From Cyanobacteria bacterium UBA11370 (GTDB lineage Bacteria > Cyanobacteriota > Cyanobacteriia > Cyanobacteriales > Coleofasciculaceae): a stretch of DNA of 13,114 nt. Both the position numbers and the translations under genes were made by a program. Location of the stretch: positions 1 to 13,114 of the forward strand of contig DNGI01000065.1 in NCBI GenBank assembly GCA_003486645.1, read 5' to 3'. Under the pieces are notes generated by a model, which saw nothing but the letters and a program-made list of their open reading frames with translations, searched no databases and was not told the origin of the DNA. Of the stretch, positions 6,721 through 13,017 are shown in pieces (within the stretch, counting starts at the first letter, position 1; every line of letters begins with the position of its first letter).

Positions 6721-8049
6721 TTAAGGCTCCTGAATGGCAGCAAAGAGCTTTTCATATCGGTCTAGCGCTTTCTCAAAGGCATAATTTTCTTCGGCGTAGT
6801 ACCTGCCTTTCTCGCCCAGAACTTTCACTTTATTGGGATTGATGTACAATTCCAAAATTGTTGCGGCTAAGGTTTTGGGGTCTTCGGGGGGAATAATGAT
6901 ACCACCACCACTTTGGTGAATAGCATTAGCAGCCGTTCCCCGATCAGGAACTGAAGCAATGATCCCACGACCACTTGCCATCAATACGGGAATTTTGGAA
7001 GGCATATTGAAGTCAATCACATTTTTCTTTTGCATCACCAACCCTAAATCAGCCGCTGCCAGCATTTCTGGCAATTTTTCACGAGGTTGAAACGGTAGGA
7101 ATTTGACATTACTGTGTTTACAGGTCTCATTGTAGAGCTGCAATTGCTCCAGCGCTTTGTCTGGTTCCCCCGACAATTGCTCTATCGCCTGCTCACTTTC
7201 TAATTGCCATTGGGCTAAAATCTCTTCTTCTACTTGCTTTAAGTGTGCCAAAGCCTTCTGTTCTCCCACAATCACAATTTCAATTCCGGGAATGTGACGC
7301 AGGCGAACCGCTGCCTTAATCACTGTTTCTAAGCCTTGAGTCAGAGCAATATTGCCCGAATACATCACCACAAATTTGCCGTTGAGTTGATGTTGAGTGC
7401 GGAATTCGTTGGGTTCTTTGGGCAACGGTTGGATAAAGTCAACATCAACCCAGTTGGGAATCAGCTCGATTTTTTCTTTGGGAACCCCCTTATGGCATAA
7501 ATTTCCTCGAAAGCCATCAGCAATGACGGTAATCTTTGTCGCCGTCTGGTAGGCAAACTTTTCCAAAACTCTAAAGATGCTAATTAGCTTCCGGTTGGTG
7601 AGTAGACCAACGTGAATAGCCGCGTCTGGTAAGATGTCCTGGAGATTTAGAATGACCGAACAGCGGTGTATCCATCCCAAAAATGCCGCTGGAACACAAA
7701 CGGGTAAAGGGGGCGCAGTTAACAGAATTACATCTGGGCGTTTCCCCTTAAGGGCATGGACAAAGCTAGTAACGACGAAGCTTACCTCAAGTAATAATCG
7801 GTCGATCAAATTCGGTTCAGGACGAATCCAGACATAACTACGCTGAATCACAACACCATTGATAACTTCAGTGCAATACCACTTACCTTGGTAGGGTTCG
7901 TAAATCCGACGTTCGGGATAGTTAGGCATACCCGTAACAACACGAACCTCATGCCCTCTTTTGACTAAACCTTCAGCGAGTTCGGTCATCAGGGGGGCGA
8001 TCCCAATTGGTTCTGGATGATAGTTATAGGAATAAATCAGAATTCGCAT
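6721..8049 (-). CDS. GT4-family glycosyltransferase, WbuB/WcaI-like
   Basis: This cytoplasmic GT-B enzyme of 442 residues probably transfers a sugar from a nucleotide donor to a lipid-linked polysaccharide precursor. The N-terminal acceptor domain begins MRILIYSYNYHPEPIGIAPL and contains VVTGMPNYP (37-45) and LNLQDILPDAAIHVGLL (134-150), typical of WbuB-type enzymes. The C-terminal donor domain has IPNWVDVDFI (197-206), MYSGNIALTQGLETVI (229-244), FLPFQPREKLPEMLAAADLGLV and MPSKIPVLMASGRGIIAS (349-366). An extra Glu/Gln-rich helical segment of roughly 50 residues (about 264-312) sits between VIVGE and VKFLPF, where relatives usually have about 15-20. The ATG at 8049 is chosen over an in-frame TTG at 8064. 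It lies in the same orientation as the STAS-transferase genes but 400 bp from them. The exact sugar cannot be told. Confidence 0.88.
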   Translation of the reverse strand: MRILIYSYNYHPEPIGIAPLMTELAEGLVKRGHEVRVVTGMPNYPERRIYEPYQGKWYCTEVINGVVIQRSYVWIRPEPNLIDRLLLEVSFVVTSFVHALKGKRPDVILLTAPPLPVCVPAAFLGWIHRCSVILNLQDILPDAAIHVGLLTNRKLISIFRVLEKFAYQTATKITVIADGFRGNLCHKGVPKEKIELIPNWVDVDFIQPLPKEPNEFRTQHQLNGKFVVMYSGNIALTQGLETVIKAAVRLRHIPGIEIVIVGEQKALAHLKQVEEEILAQWQLESEQAIEQLSGEPDKALEQLQLYNETCKHSNVKFLPFQPREKLPEMLAAADLGLVMQKKNVIDFNMPSKIPVLMASGRGIIASVPDRGTAANAIHQSGGGIIIPPEDPKTLAATILELYINPNKVKVLGEKGRYYAEENYAFEKALDRYEKLFAAIQEP

Positions 8050-8455
8050 AAATTGAGGTTGCAAGCTGGGTGTAAACTTGCCGAGTTAGGGGAATTATCT
8101 ATCCAAACTAACCTGATTTTGCTCAAAGGTGTTTTCAGATTCCTTGATATGGATGAGCACTCAGAAATGAGAGATGAATTGAGTTAAGGCTGAGCTTGCC
8201 TAGTGGGGGATATTGAACCCTTATCGTTCCTCCTTTATGCTTCCCTTAACTGATCGATGGATCGACAGCAATCGTTTGCTATCATACCCAGTCTGTGAGC
8301 TATTGTGTAATACCATTTTGCTTTTTAAGGGCTACACAGAGAGGAGATGGGAAAAGGTTAAAGGGAAAAGGGCAAGGGATAGTACCAAAAACTTTTCCCC
8401 TTCCCCTTATACCCCATTTAAGTCTACGCTTAATTATCGGAACGGTTGCCGAAAT
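8050..8455. other. 406-bp intergenic region, apparently non-coding
   Basis: This gap separates the anti-sigma gene stop from the GT4 start, both on the minus strand. Plus-strand open frames here (8213-8515 and 8295-8510) overlap the anti-sigma gene, translate to low-complexity sequence across the purine/pyrimidine repeat and have no recognisable product. A promoter for GT4 is expected here on the minus strand, but none could be assigned. The only clear structure is the repeat at 8349-8408. Confidence 0.55.
8349..8408. repeat. GGGAAAAG/CTTTTCCC inverted repeat, purine-rich dispersed repeat
   Basis: GGGAAAAGG (8349-8357) and GGGAAAAGGG (8363-8372) face CTTTTCCCC (8392-8400) and TTCCCCTT (8401-8408). 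GGGAAAAG (8363-8370) pairs perfectly with CTTTTCCC (8392-8399) around a 21-nt loop. Purine-run repeats of this sort are common between cyanobacterial genes. It lies about 50 bp past the anti-sigma gene stop and might end transcription. Confidence 0.6.
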
Positions 8456-8884
8456 TTACCGCCACTTCCGCATAAACAAACAATTACGTTCATCAGGCTG
8501 GCGCTGGTAAGATAATTCATCCGTTAGCTCGTGCATCCAAATCAATCCTCTGCCATGTTCATCCAATGGGTTGTTGACTTGAAGGCGGGTTTCAAGTTCG
8601 GCTTGTAAGTCAAAAAACTCTCCCTGATCCCAGATCCGCATCTCTAAGCAGTCCGGAAATACTTTCAGTTCCAATTCGATAGGGGTAGTCTGAGGTAAGT
8701 GTCGATGCGCGTGAATTACGGCATTCGTGAAGCCTTCATCTAAAGCTACTTTACAAGCCCACAAGAGCTTTTCAGGTAGCAAGGGTGCGGCAAATTGCTC
8801 AAACCACTGTAAAACCTGTACCAAGGCATTCACGTCTGTTGCTACCTGGAGTCTGGATTGTTTCAGTAGTTTTTCATCGTGCAT
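8456..8884 (-). CDS. RsbW-like anti-sigma factor / serine kinase (HATPase_c_2)
   Basis: This 142-residue GHKL ATPase resembles RsbW/SpoIIAB-type switch kinases, which phosphorylate a serine on a partner STAS protein. ATP-binding motifs are present: the N box ALDEGFTNAVIHAH (47-60, Glu50 and Asn54), the G1-type WDQG (85-88, Asp86 and Gly88) and the G2-type EHGRGLIWMHEL (109-120). The ATG at 8884 is preferred. The open frame extends to a TTG at 8941, but that would overlap the upstream gene and add an atypical N-terminus. The gene starts 25 bp after the STAS-sugar transferase stop on the same strand, so the two are almost certainly cotranscribed and the STAS domain is the likely substrate. An alternative is that it acts on a sigma factor or another STAS protein elsewhere. 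Confidence 0.87.
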   Translation of the reverse strand: MHDEKLLKQSRLQVATDVNALVQVLQWFEQFAAPLLPEKLLWACKVALDEGFTNAVIHAHRHLPQTTPIELELKVFPDCLEMRIWDQGEFFDLQAELETRLQVNNPLDEHGRGLIWMHELTDELSYQRQPDERNCLFMRKWR

Positions 8885-8909
8885 CAACCGAAAACAGTTC
8901 CAGATTTTG

Positions 8910-9884
8910 TTAAACAGCGCCACTATTTTTACTAAAAACAACCAAAATTGTTTTGATAATCAGTTTCAAGTCGTACATCAAGTTCCAGTTTCGCTGATAG
9001 CGCAAATCCAGTTCAATGATGTCTTTAAAGTCTTTGATTTGATTTCGCCCATTTACCTGCCATTCACCCGTCATACCCGGTTTGACATCTAAGCGCTGCC
9101 ACTCCGGTACGTCATAAAAATCAACTTCATCCGGGGTAGGAGGTCGAGTACCCACCAAACTCATTTCACCTCTAAGAACATTCACAAACTGAGGCAGTTC
9201 ATCGAGACTGGTTTTCCGTAGAAACTGACCTACTCGCGTCACTCTAGGATCGGCCGAGTCAGTTTCACCTAATGGTTTTATTCTAATCTTTCCGTTACTG
9301 ATATCTTCAGTTCCAACATACATGGAGCGGAACTTCCAAATCCGAAAGGGTCTACCCATCCAACCTTTACGGATCTGACTGAAGAAAATTGGACCTGGAC
9401 TGTCGAGTTTTATTAAGATAGCAATGGGAATAAATGCGATCGCCGTTAGTGCTAAACCGATGCTTGCGCCAATAATATCCAGCAATCGCTTCACCCAAGA
9501 GCGAATAGACGGATGAGTCGCGGGTAACTCTGGCGGTGTTGTGGCTTGAGATAGCTGTTCCACGGTCAAAACTTGGTTTAACCCAGTCATTTCTAACACT
9601 GCCATTACTGGGTCACGTACCCCCCAGAGAACGAGTTTTACCCCTTTGTCTCGGGCGTTTTTGTGATTGCTCACCAATGCGCCAATCCCGCAGCTATCGA
9701 TAAACGTAGTTTGGCTAAAATCGAAGATAATTTTTTCTGGAAGAGAACTCATGAGCAAAAACTGCTGACAGGTTTCTTTAAACGTTACGGCTTCAAGCAC
9801 ACTCAGCCGAGCGGGTAATTGCACCACGGGAGTATCGTTTAATACCATTACCTTAAAATCCGCTTCTGACATTGAGTCAACCAT
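8910..9884 (-). CDS. STAS domain fused to polyprenyl-phosphate sugar-phosphate transferase (WcaJ/RfbP-like)
   Basis: This 324-residue fusion has a STAS (anti-sigma factor antagonist) domain at about residues 9-105, with the phosphorylatable-serine signature FIDSCGIGAL (Asp63, Ser64). A linker rich in Thr and Pro leads to a bacterial sugar transferase module (about 130-324). That module has a hydrophobic membrane-insertion helix (about 134-159), then SPGPIFFSQIRKG, FRIWKFRSM, the catalytic Asp228-Glu229 in SLDELPQF, MSLVGTRPP and VKPGMTGEWQVNGRN. This class moves a sugar-1-phosphate onto undecaprenyl phosphate, the first step of exopolysaccharide or O-antigen assembly at the inner membrane. 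Start is uncertain: GTG at 9908, ATG at 9884 (used) or ATG at 9872. It lies just upstream of an RsbW-like kinase gene. Domain calls are secure; control by phosphorylation is inferred. Confidence 0.9.
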   Translation of the reverse strand: MVDSMSEADFKVMVLNDTPVVQLPARLSVLEAVTFKETCQQFLLMSSLPEKIIFDFSQTTFIDSCGIGALVSNHKNARDKGVKLVLWGVRDPVMAVLEMTGLNQVLTVEQLSQATTPPELPATHPSIRSWVKRLLDIIGASIGLALTAIAFIPIAILIKLDSPGPIFFSQIRKGWMGRPFRIWKFRSMYVGTEDISNGKIRIKPLGETDSADPRVTRVGQFLRKTSLDELPQFVNVLRGEMSLVGTRPPTPDEVDFYDVPEWQRLDVKPGMTGEWQVNGRNQIKDFKDIIELDLRYQRNWNLMYDLKLIIKTILVVFSKNSGAV

Positions 9885-9989
9885 AGAGTCCCAGTACTTG
9901 ATATTCACCTATCGTTCTGACCAATATTTTGTCTTACAACGCTGAACTTCACCAATAATTTGATTCAAGTCATCGTCAAATCTTGAAAA

Positions 9990-10772
9990 ATGCCAGCTCA
10001 ATCTCAACTTACCGCACGACTTATTGAAATTTTCTCTGCCATTCAAGGTGAAGGCTTAAATGTCGGCACCCGTCAGTTATTTATCCGCTTTGCTTTGTGC
10101 GATTTACGCTGCCATTTCTGTGATAGTCCACAGACTTGGGAAGTACCCAGTTTTTGCCGCATTGAGCAAACACCCGGATGCCGCAACTTTGAAACTTATC
10201 CTAACCCTGTACCTCTATCTCTCTTGCTAGGTTGGGTTGAACGGCAAAACCAACCTGGACTCCACGACAGTATTAGTTTGACTGGTGGAGAACCCCTTTT
10301 GCAGGCTTCTTTTTTGGTAGAATTTTTGCCCCAGTTGCACCGCTTAACTGGCTTGCCTGTGTACTTAGAAACGGGCGGCCATCGTCCAGAACAACTAGCT
10401 ATGATTTTACCCTATTTGAACTCAGTCGGCATGGATATCAAGCTACCGAGTGTGAGTGGGGAAAATCGCTGGCAAGCTCACGCTCGGTTTTTACAGCTTT
10501 GTCATGATTCACACGTCGATGTTTTTGTCAAGTTGATTATTTCTGCTACGACTCACCCTCCTGAACTGAAACAAGCCGCCGAATTAGTAGCAGATTGTAG
10601 CCCTAGTATTCCTGTCATTTTGCAACCTGTGACACCCCTACAGTCCCCCCATGATCTGCCAATATTACCTCCAACACCGGAGCAGGTTTTAGAGTGGCAA
10701 GCCTTGATGAAACATCATCTTAAGTCAGTGCGTGTTATTCCCCAAACTCACAAGATGATTGATCAACTTTAG
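9990..10772 (+). CDS. queE: 7-carboxy-7-deazaguanine synthase QueE (radical SAM)
   Basis: QueE converts 6-carboxy-5,6,7,8-tetrahydropterin to 7-carboxy-7-deazaguanine, the ring-contraction step toward preQ0 and queuosine in tRNA. The 260-residue protein opens with LIEIFSAIQGEGLNVGTRQLFIRF, characteristic of QueE. It has the radical-SAM cluster motif CxxxCxxC at Cys37, Cys41 and Cys44 (CDLRCHFCDS), the SAM-binding SLTGGEPLLQ (94-103), and VYLETGGHRP. The C-terminal ILQPVTP and VRVIPQTHKMI segments are also typical. The ATG at 9990 starts shortly before the conserved region; no strong Shine-Dalgarno is seen. It is divergent from the STAS-transferase gene across about 100 bp, which must hold promoters for both. 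No other queuosine genes are in the window. Confidence 0.95.
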   Translation: MPAQSQLTARLIEIFSAIQGEGLNVGTRQLFIRFALCDLRCHFCDSPQTWEVPSFCRIEQTPGCRNFETYPNPVPLSLLLGWVERQNQPGLHDSISLTGGEPLLQASFLVEFLPQLHRLTGLPVYLETGGHRPEQLAMILPYLNSVGMDIKLPSVSGENRWQAHARFLQLCHDSHVDVFVKLIISATTHPPELKQAAELVADCSPSIPVILQPVTPLQSPHDLPILPPTPEQVLEWQALMKHHLKSVRVIPQTHKMIDQL

Positions 10773-10790
10773 GGGAGAGTTTTGAGTTTT

Positions 10791-10818
10791 GTTAGCGCAG
10801 CGGGACGATAGTCCGTGG
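10791..10818. repeat. short GTTAGCGnAGCGGG dispersed repeat
   Basis: GTTAGCGCAGCGGGAC begins here and continues into the small hairpin GGAC-GATA-GTCC. The first 14 bases match, with one difference, the reverse complement of a segment inside tnpB (11342-11355). It lies just after queE, between the gene and a C/T tract. Confidence 0.5.
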
Positions 10819-10860
10819 GTGAGTTTTGACTTAAGACTTCAGATTATCTAGCACAAGTTT

Positions 10861-10893
10861 TCCCCCCTCTCCCCCTCTCCCCACCTCCCCCTC
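10861..10893. repeat. CCCCCTCT-type pyrimidine tract
   Basis: About 33 bases of C and T with a single A, built from CCCCCTCT-like units. It is similar in character to the octamer array at 45-100 and to the purine-rich sequence at the right edge of the window. It lies between queE and the tnpB element. Confidence 0.55.
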
Positions 10894-10971
10894 AATACTT
10901 TTTTAGGGTTATCCAACCCGACATGATAGGAGTTTTGAATTGCCTAGACTTACAAGATGCATACCAGAAAG

Positions 10972-10992
10972 CCCTGTGTCTTTAGACCAGGG
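10972..10992 (+). repeat. left-end bulged hairpin of the tnpB element
   Basis: CCCTG, bulged T, GTC, loop TTTA, GAC, CAGGG. It has the same architecture as the right-end hairpin, with the fifth... T:A pair of the lower stem replaced by C:G there. These are the subterminal structures that the family's single-strand transposase recognises. Confidence 0.88.
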
Positions 10993-11004
10993 ATGAATGG
11001 GCTA

Positions 11005-11020
11005 GTAGACTTTAGTCTAC
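11005..11020 (+). repeat. second hairpin in the tnpB element left end
   Basis: GTAGAC-TTTA-GTCTAC, a perfect 6-bp stem (or 7 bp with a 2-base loop) just inside the left-end hairpin and before the tnpB promoter region. It repeats the TTTA loop of the terminal hairpin. Its role is unknown; it might hold back read-through transcription or help fold the left end. Confidence 0.6.
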
Positions 11021-11039
11021 CTTGAAGTGCTTTTTAGGC

Positions 11040-11045
11040 TATACT
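11040..11045 (+). promoter_or_regulatory. possible -10 box of tnpB (TATACT)
   Basis: TATACT lies 25 bases before the tnpB ATG. A TTGAAG at 11022-11027 is too close (12-nt spacing) to be a normal -35. The -10 match is good but the promoter as a whole is weak. If used, the leader would be very short and would still include the ribosome binding site. Confidence 0.3.
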
Positions 11046-11054
11046 ATTAACAAT

Positions 11055-11066
11055 AAAGGAGGTGAT
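11055..11066 (+). promoter_or_regulatory. extended Shine-Dalgarno of tnpB
   Basis: AAAGGAGGTGAT is complementary to the 3' end of 16S rRNA over 12 bases. GGAGG is seven bases from the ATG at 11070. This decides the tnpB start against the upstream in-frame TTG at 11022. No other gene in the window has a comparable site. Confidence 0.88.
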
Positions 11067-11069
11067 TTG

Positions 11070-12344
11070 ATGTTGGTATTTGAGTGCAAGTTAAAGGGAA
11101 AAACTGAACAATTCAACCGAATAGACGAAGCGATTCGGACAGGTCAGTTTATTCGCAATTCTTGTCTCAAATACTGGCAGGAAAACAAGGAAACAACCAA
11201 GAATGACCTACAAAAATACTGTGCGGTACTAGCAGCCAACCCAGATTTTTCTTGGGCTAAGAAGCTCAATTCTCAGGCGAGACAAGCTCATGCTGATAGA
11301 GCGTGGTTTGCGATCAGCCGATTCTGTGCGCTAAACGCGCCCCGCTTCGCTAACGACAACGGCAAAAATAAAGTTCCTGGGAAAAAAGGATACCCAAAGT
11401 TTAAGAAGAATAGTCATTCGGTTGAGTACAAAACGACAGGCTGGAAATTATCAGAGGAGAGAAAACGCCTAACTCTAACAGACGGTTTCAACGCCGGAAC
11501 GTTTAAGCTGAAAGGAAGTCGAAATTTGCACTTCTATCAACTCAAACAGATTAAACGTATCCGGATTATCAAGAGGGCTGACGGCTATTATGCTCAGTTC
11601 TTAATTGATGTCGAACGAAGCGAAGAGCAATGCTACACAGGGACACAGGTTGGGCTTGATGTAGGTTTAGCCTCCTTTTATACCGATTCAAATGGTAACA
11701 AAGTAGACAACCCTCGCTATCTACGGAAATCAGAAAGACAGCTCAATCATCTCGTCATACGCCTGTCTAGACGATACCAGAATCCCAATAAAGGGAAGAA
11801 GGGGGAAAAGATGTCTAAGACCAAAATCAAACAGTCTAAGCGCTTTCATAAAGCCAGAATTCAAGTCGCACGTCAGCACCTTGATATAAGTAGGCAACGT
11901 AAAGATTTCGTCGTAAAAACGGCGAGATGCGTTATCCAATCAAACGACTTGGTAGCCTATGAAGATTTGAAGGTGCGGAACATGGTTAAGAACCGAAAGC
12001 TGGCTAAATCAATTAGCGACGCGAGTTGGTCATCATTCCGCGAGTGGCTTGAATATTTTGCCAAGGTGTTTAATAAGGTTGTTATTGCTGTACCTCCTCA
12101 CTACACATCTCAAAACTGTTCGTGCTGTGGAGAGGTTGTTAAGAAATCTCTATCTGTTAGAACCCATTCTTGTCCGAGTTGCAAAACGGTTTTGGATAGA
12201 GATGAAAATGCAGCACTGAATATCTTAATGAAAGCGCTTGAGGTATTAGGAATAAATACCGTGGGGCACACGGGAATTAACGCTCAAGGACAGACCAACC
12301 CATGCCTAGTTGGTGAAAACCTGCTAGGTAAGTTGACTGGTTGA
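11070..12344 (+). CDS. tnpB: RNA-guided endonuclease TnpB (OrfB, IS200/IS605 family)
   Basis: This 424-residue protein is related to the ancestors of Cas12 and uses an omega RNA from the element's right end to cut DNA at the target-adjacent motif, keeping the element at its donor site. The N-terminal helical/wedge region contains KKGYPKFKKN (105-114). RuvC-I has Asp197 in VGLDVGLASFYT, RuvC-II has Glu298 in VAYEDLKV, and the zinc finger has Cys350/Cys353 and Cys368/Cys371. RuvC-III contains DRDENAALNIL (376-386, with catalytic Asp). All motifs are intact. The 40-residue C-terminal tail (VGHTGINAQGQ...) is common in cyanobacterial copies, where the DNA also encodes omega RNA. Residues about 86-100 (CALNAPRFANDNGKN) come from an inserted short repeat. 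No tnpA accompanies it. Confidence 0.95.
   Translation: MLVFECKLKGKTEQFNRIDEAIRTGQFIRNSCLKYWQENKETTKNDLQKYCAVLAANPDFSWAKKLNSQARQAHADRAWFAISRFCALNAPRFANDNGKNKVPGKKGYPKFKKNSHSVEYKTTGWKLSEERKRLTLTDGFNAGTFKLKGSRNLHFYQLKQIKRIRIIKRADGYYAQFLIDVERSEEQCYTGTQVGLDVGLASFYTDSNGNKVDNPRYLRKSERQLNHLVIRLSRRYQNPNKGKKGEKMSKTKIKQSKRFHKARIQVARQHLDISRQRKDFVVKTARCVIQSNDLVAYEDLKVRNMVKNRKLAKSISDASWSSFREWLEYFAKVFNKVVIAVPPHYTSQNCSCCGEVVKKSLSVRTHSCPSCKTVLDRDENAALNILMKALEVLGINTVGHTGINAQGQTNPCLVGENLLGKLTG
11328..11355. repeat. GC-rich dispersed repeat inside the tnpB coding region
   Basis: This 28-base segment reads, on the minus strand, CGTTAGCGAAGCGGGGCG followed by CGTTTAGCGC. It encodes ALNAPRFAND in frame, just before the conserved KKGYPKFKK motif. 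The leading GTTAGCGnAGCGGG is shared with the intergenic copy at 10791. It looks like a short mobile repeat tolerated within the gene. Confidence 0.5.
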
Positions 12345-12382
12345 ATTGAGAATCCCCGTGTCTTCAGACCGGGGAGTGTCAA
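12259..12382 (+). ncRNA. presumed TnpB omega RNA scaffold (3' end of tnpB plus right end)
   Basis: TnpB guide RNA is known to come from the end of the gene and the right end of the element, with the guide taken from flanking DNA. Here pairings cluster at that place: CCGTG/CACGG (12259-12273), ACCAAC/GTTGGT (12294-12314), CCTAG/CTAGG (12305-12328, competing with the previous one) and the terminal hairpin (12354-12374). CACGGG (12269-12274) can also pair with CCCGTG (12355-12360), a possible long-range or pseudoknot contact. The 5' limit is unknown. The native guide would begin at 12383, reading TCTTCCCGTTTGG. Confidence 0.65.
12354..12374 (+). repeat. right-end bulged hairpin of the tnpB element
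   Basis: CCCCG, bulged T, GTC, loop TTCA, GAC, CGGGG, followed by AGTG and the terminal TCAA (12379-12382). It matches the left-end hairpin in shape, bulge position and loop, with a compensating C:G for T:A pair in the stem. Confidence 0.9.
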
Positions 12383-13017
12383 TCTTCCCGTTTGGATTTG
12401 ACTTTGGCTTTGGCTTGAGAAGCACTCTTTTTCAGGGCTGAAAGACGGGTTTCGTATCTGCGCCGTTGACGGCGATTGGGGGTTGTTTCAATTAAGGTTT
12501 TTAACGCGCTACCGAGACTCTTGTAGGCGTTGGGGAGGGTGTAACCAAAGCGAGTGGCAAGGGCGATCGCTTTTTCATCTGCCTCAATTGCTGCCTTAAG
12601 GTTTTTCTCGCCATTATTCTTCTGATACAATCTCCAACCCGATACGCCGCACAGGGTTAAAGCTAATAACAGCAGCAAGCCGTCTTGTACCCAAAGTTCG
12701 CCCACAGCACCCCCTAAACCAATCGCTAGGGCTGCCATTTCCCAGCCTTCTTTAGGAATTGTGTCATTTTGAATTCGGGCAACTTCATGCCAAAATAAAA
12801 GGTTACGCTGGTCAAGAGCCAGTTGCTCCCATTTCACCAAGTCAATTTGAATCTCAACTTCATCTCTACCAATCTCTTCAGAACGCAGTAGGGGGGGATT
12901 AACTTCAGTTGTCCCTTCTACCATCACCCAACTCTGCAATTCTGGTGGCAGTAAACTTTTTAGACGGCGGAGTTCACTCATCTCGGCTTTAGCCGAAGCG
13001 GTTGCATAAGATGTCAT
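12379..13017 (-). CDS. DUF3318 domain membrane protein (cyanobacterial, unknown function)
   Basis: This 212-residue protein has the DUF3318 signature: ELRRLKSLLPPELQSWVMVEG (15-35), then EVNPPLLRSEEIGRDEVEIQIDL (38-60) and WEQLALDQRNLLFWHEVARIQNDTIP (63-88). Two hydrophobic segments follow at about 92-107 and 113-130, then an Ala/Glu-rich helix and a strongly basic tail (RRQRRRYE..., KAKVKSKRED). Its role is unknown. The WHEVARI sequence recalls a metalloprotease HExxH, but the second histidine is absent. The ATG at 13017 is used; an alternative is Met13 (12981). The stop codon TGA (12379-12381) lies within the terminal TCAA of the tnpB element, so the last codon and stop come partly from the element. 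It is convergent with tnpB. Length and domains suggest it remains functional. Confidence 0.88.
   Translation of the reverse strand: MTSYATASAKAEMSELRRLKSLLPPELQSWVMVEGTTEVNPPLLRSEEIGRDEVEIQIDLVKWEQLALDQRNLLFWHEVARIQNDTIPKEGWEMAALAIGLGGAVGELWVQDGLLLLLALTLCGVSGWRLYQKNNGEKNLKAAIEADEKAIALATRFGYTLPNAYKSLGSALKTLIETTPNRRQRRRYETRLSALKKSASQAKAKVKSKRED

Larger units (their letters stand above)
10954..12382 (+). mobile_element. IS200/IS605-type element carrying tnpB only (IS1341-like)
   Basis: Both ends carry a hairpin of identical plan: five base pairs, a bulged T on the 5' side, GTC/GAC, and a TTTA or TTCA tetraloop (left 10972-10992, right 12354-12374). The right end finishes TCAA (12379-12382), a known right-cleavage tetranucleotide in this family. 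The left boundary is taken after TTAC (10950-10953), the family's well-known left target motif; it is 18 bases outside the hairpin and is the less certain end. There is no tnpA, so transposition needs a transposase in trans. The single gene, tnpB, looks intact. Confidence 0.8.

Noticed and set aside
8213..8515. Plus-strand open frames in the gap upstream of GT4
   Set aside because: They cross a purine/pyrimidine repeat and run into the antisense strand of the anti-sigma gene; no domain or start signal is seen.
9909..9989. Specific promoters between queE and the STAS-transferase gene
   Set aside because: Promoters must exist for these divergent genes, but no pair of -35 and -10 hexamers with normal spacing could be defended.
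11022..11069. N-terminal extension of TnpB from a TTG start
   Set aside because: The near-perfect ribosome binding site at 11055-11066 sits correctly for the ATG at 11070, and the extension runs through left-end structures and has no family similarity.
12379..13017. DUF3318 protein as a metalloprotease because of WHEVARI
   Set aside because: The second histidine of HExxH is missing and no other zinc ligand pattern is evident.
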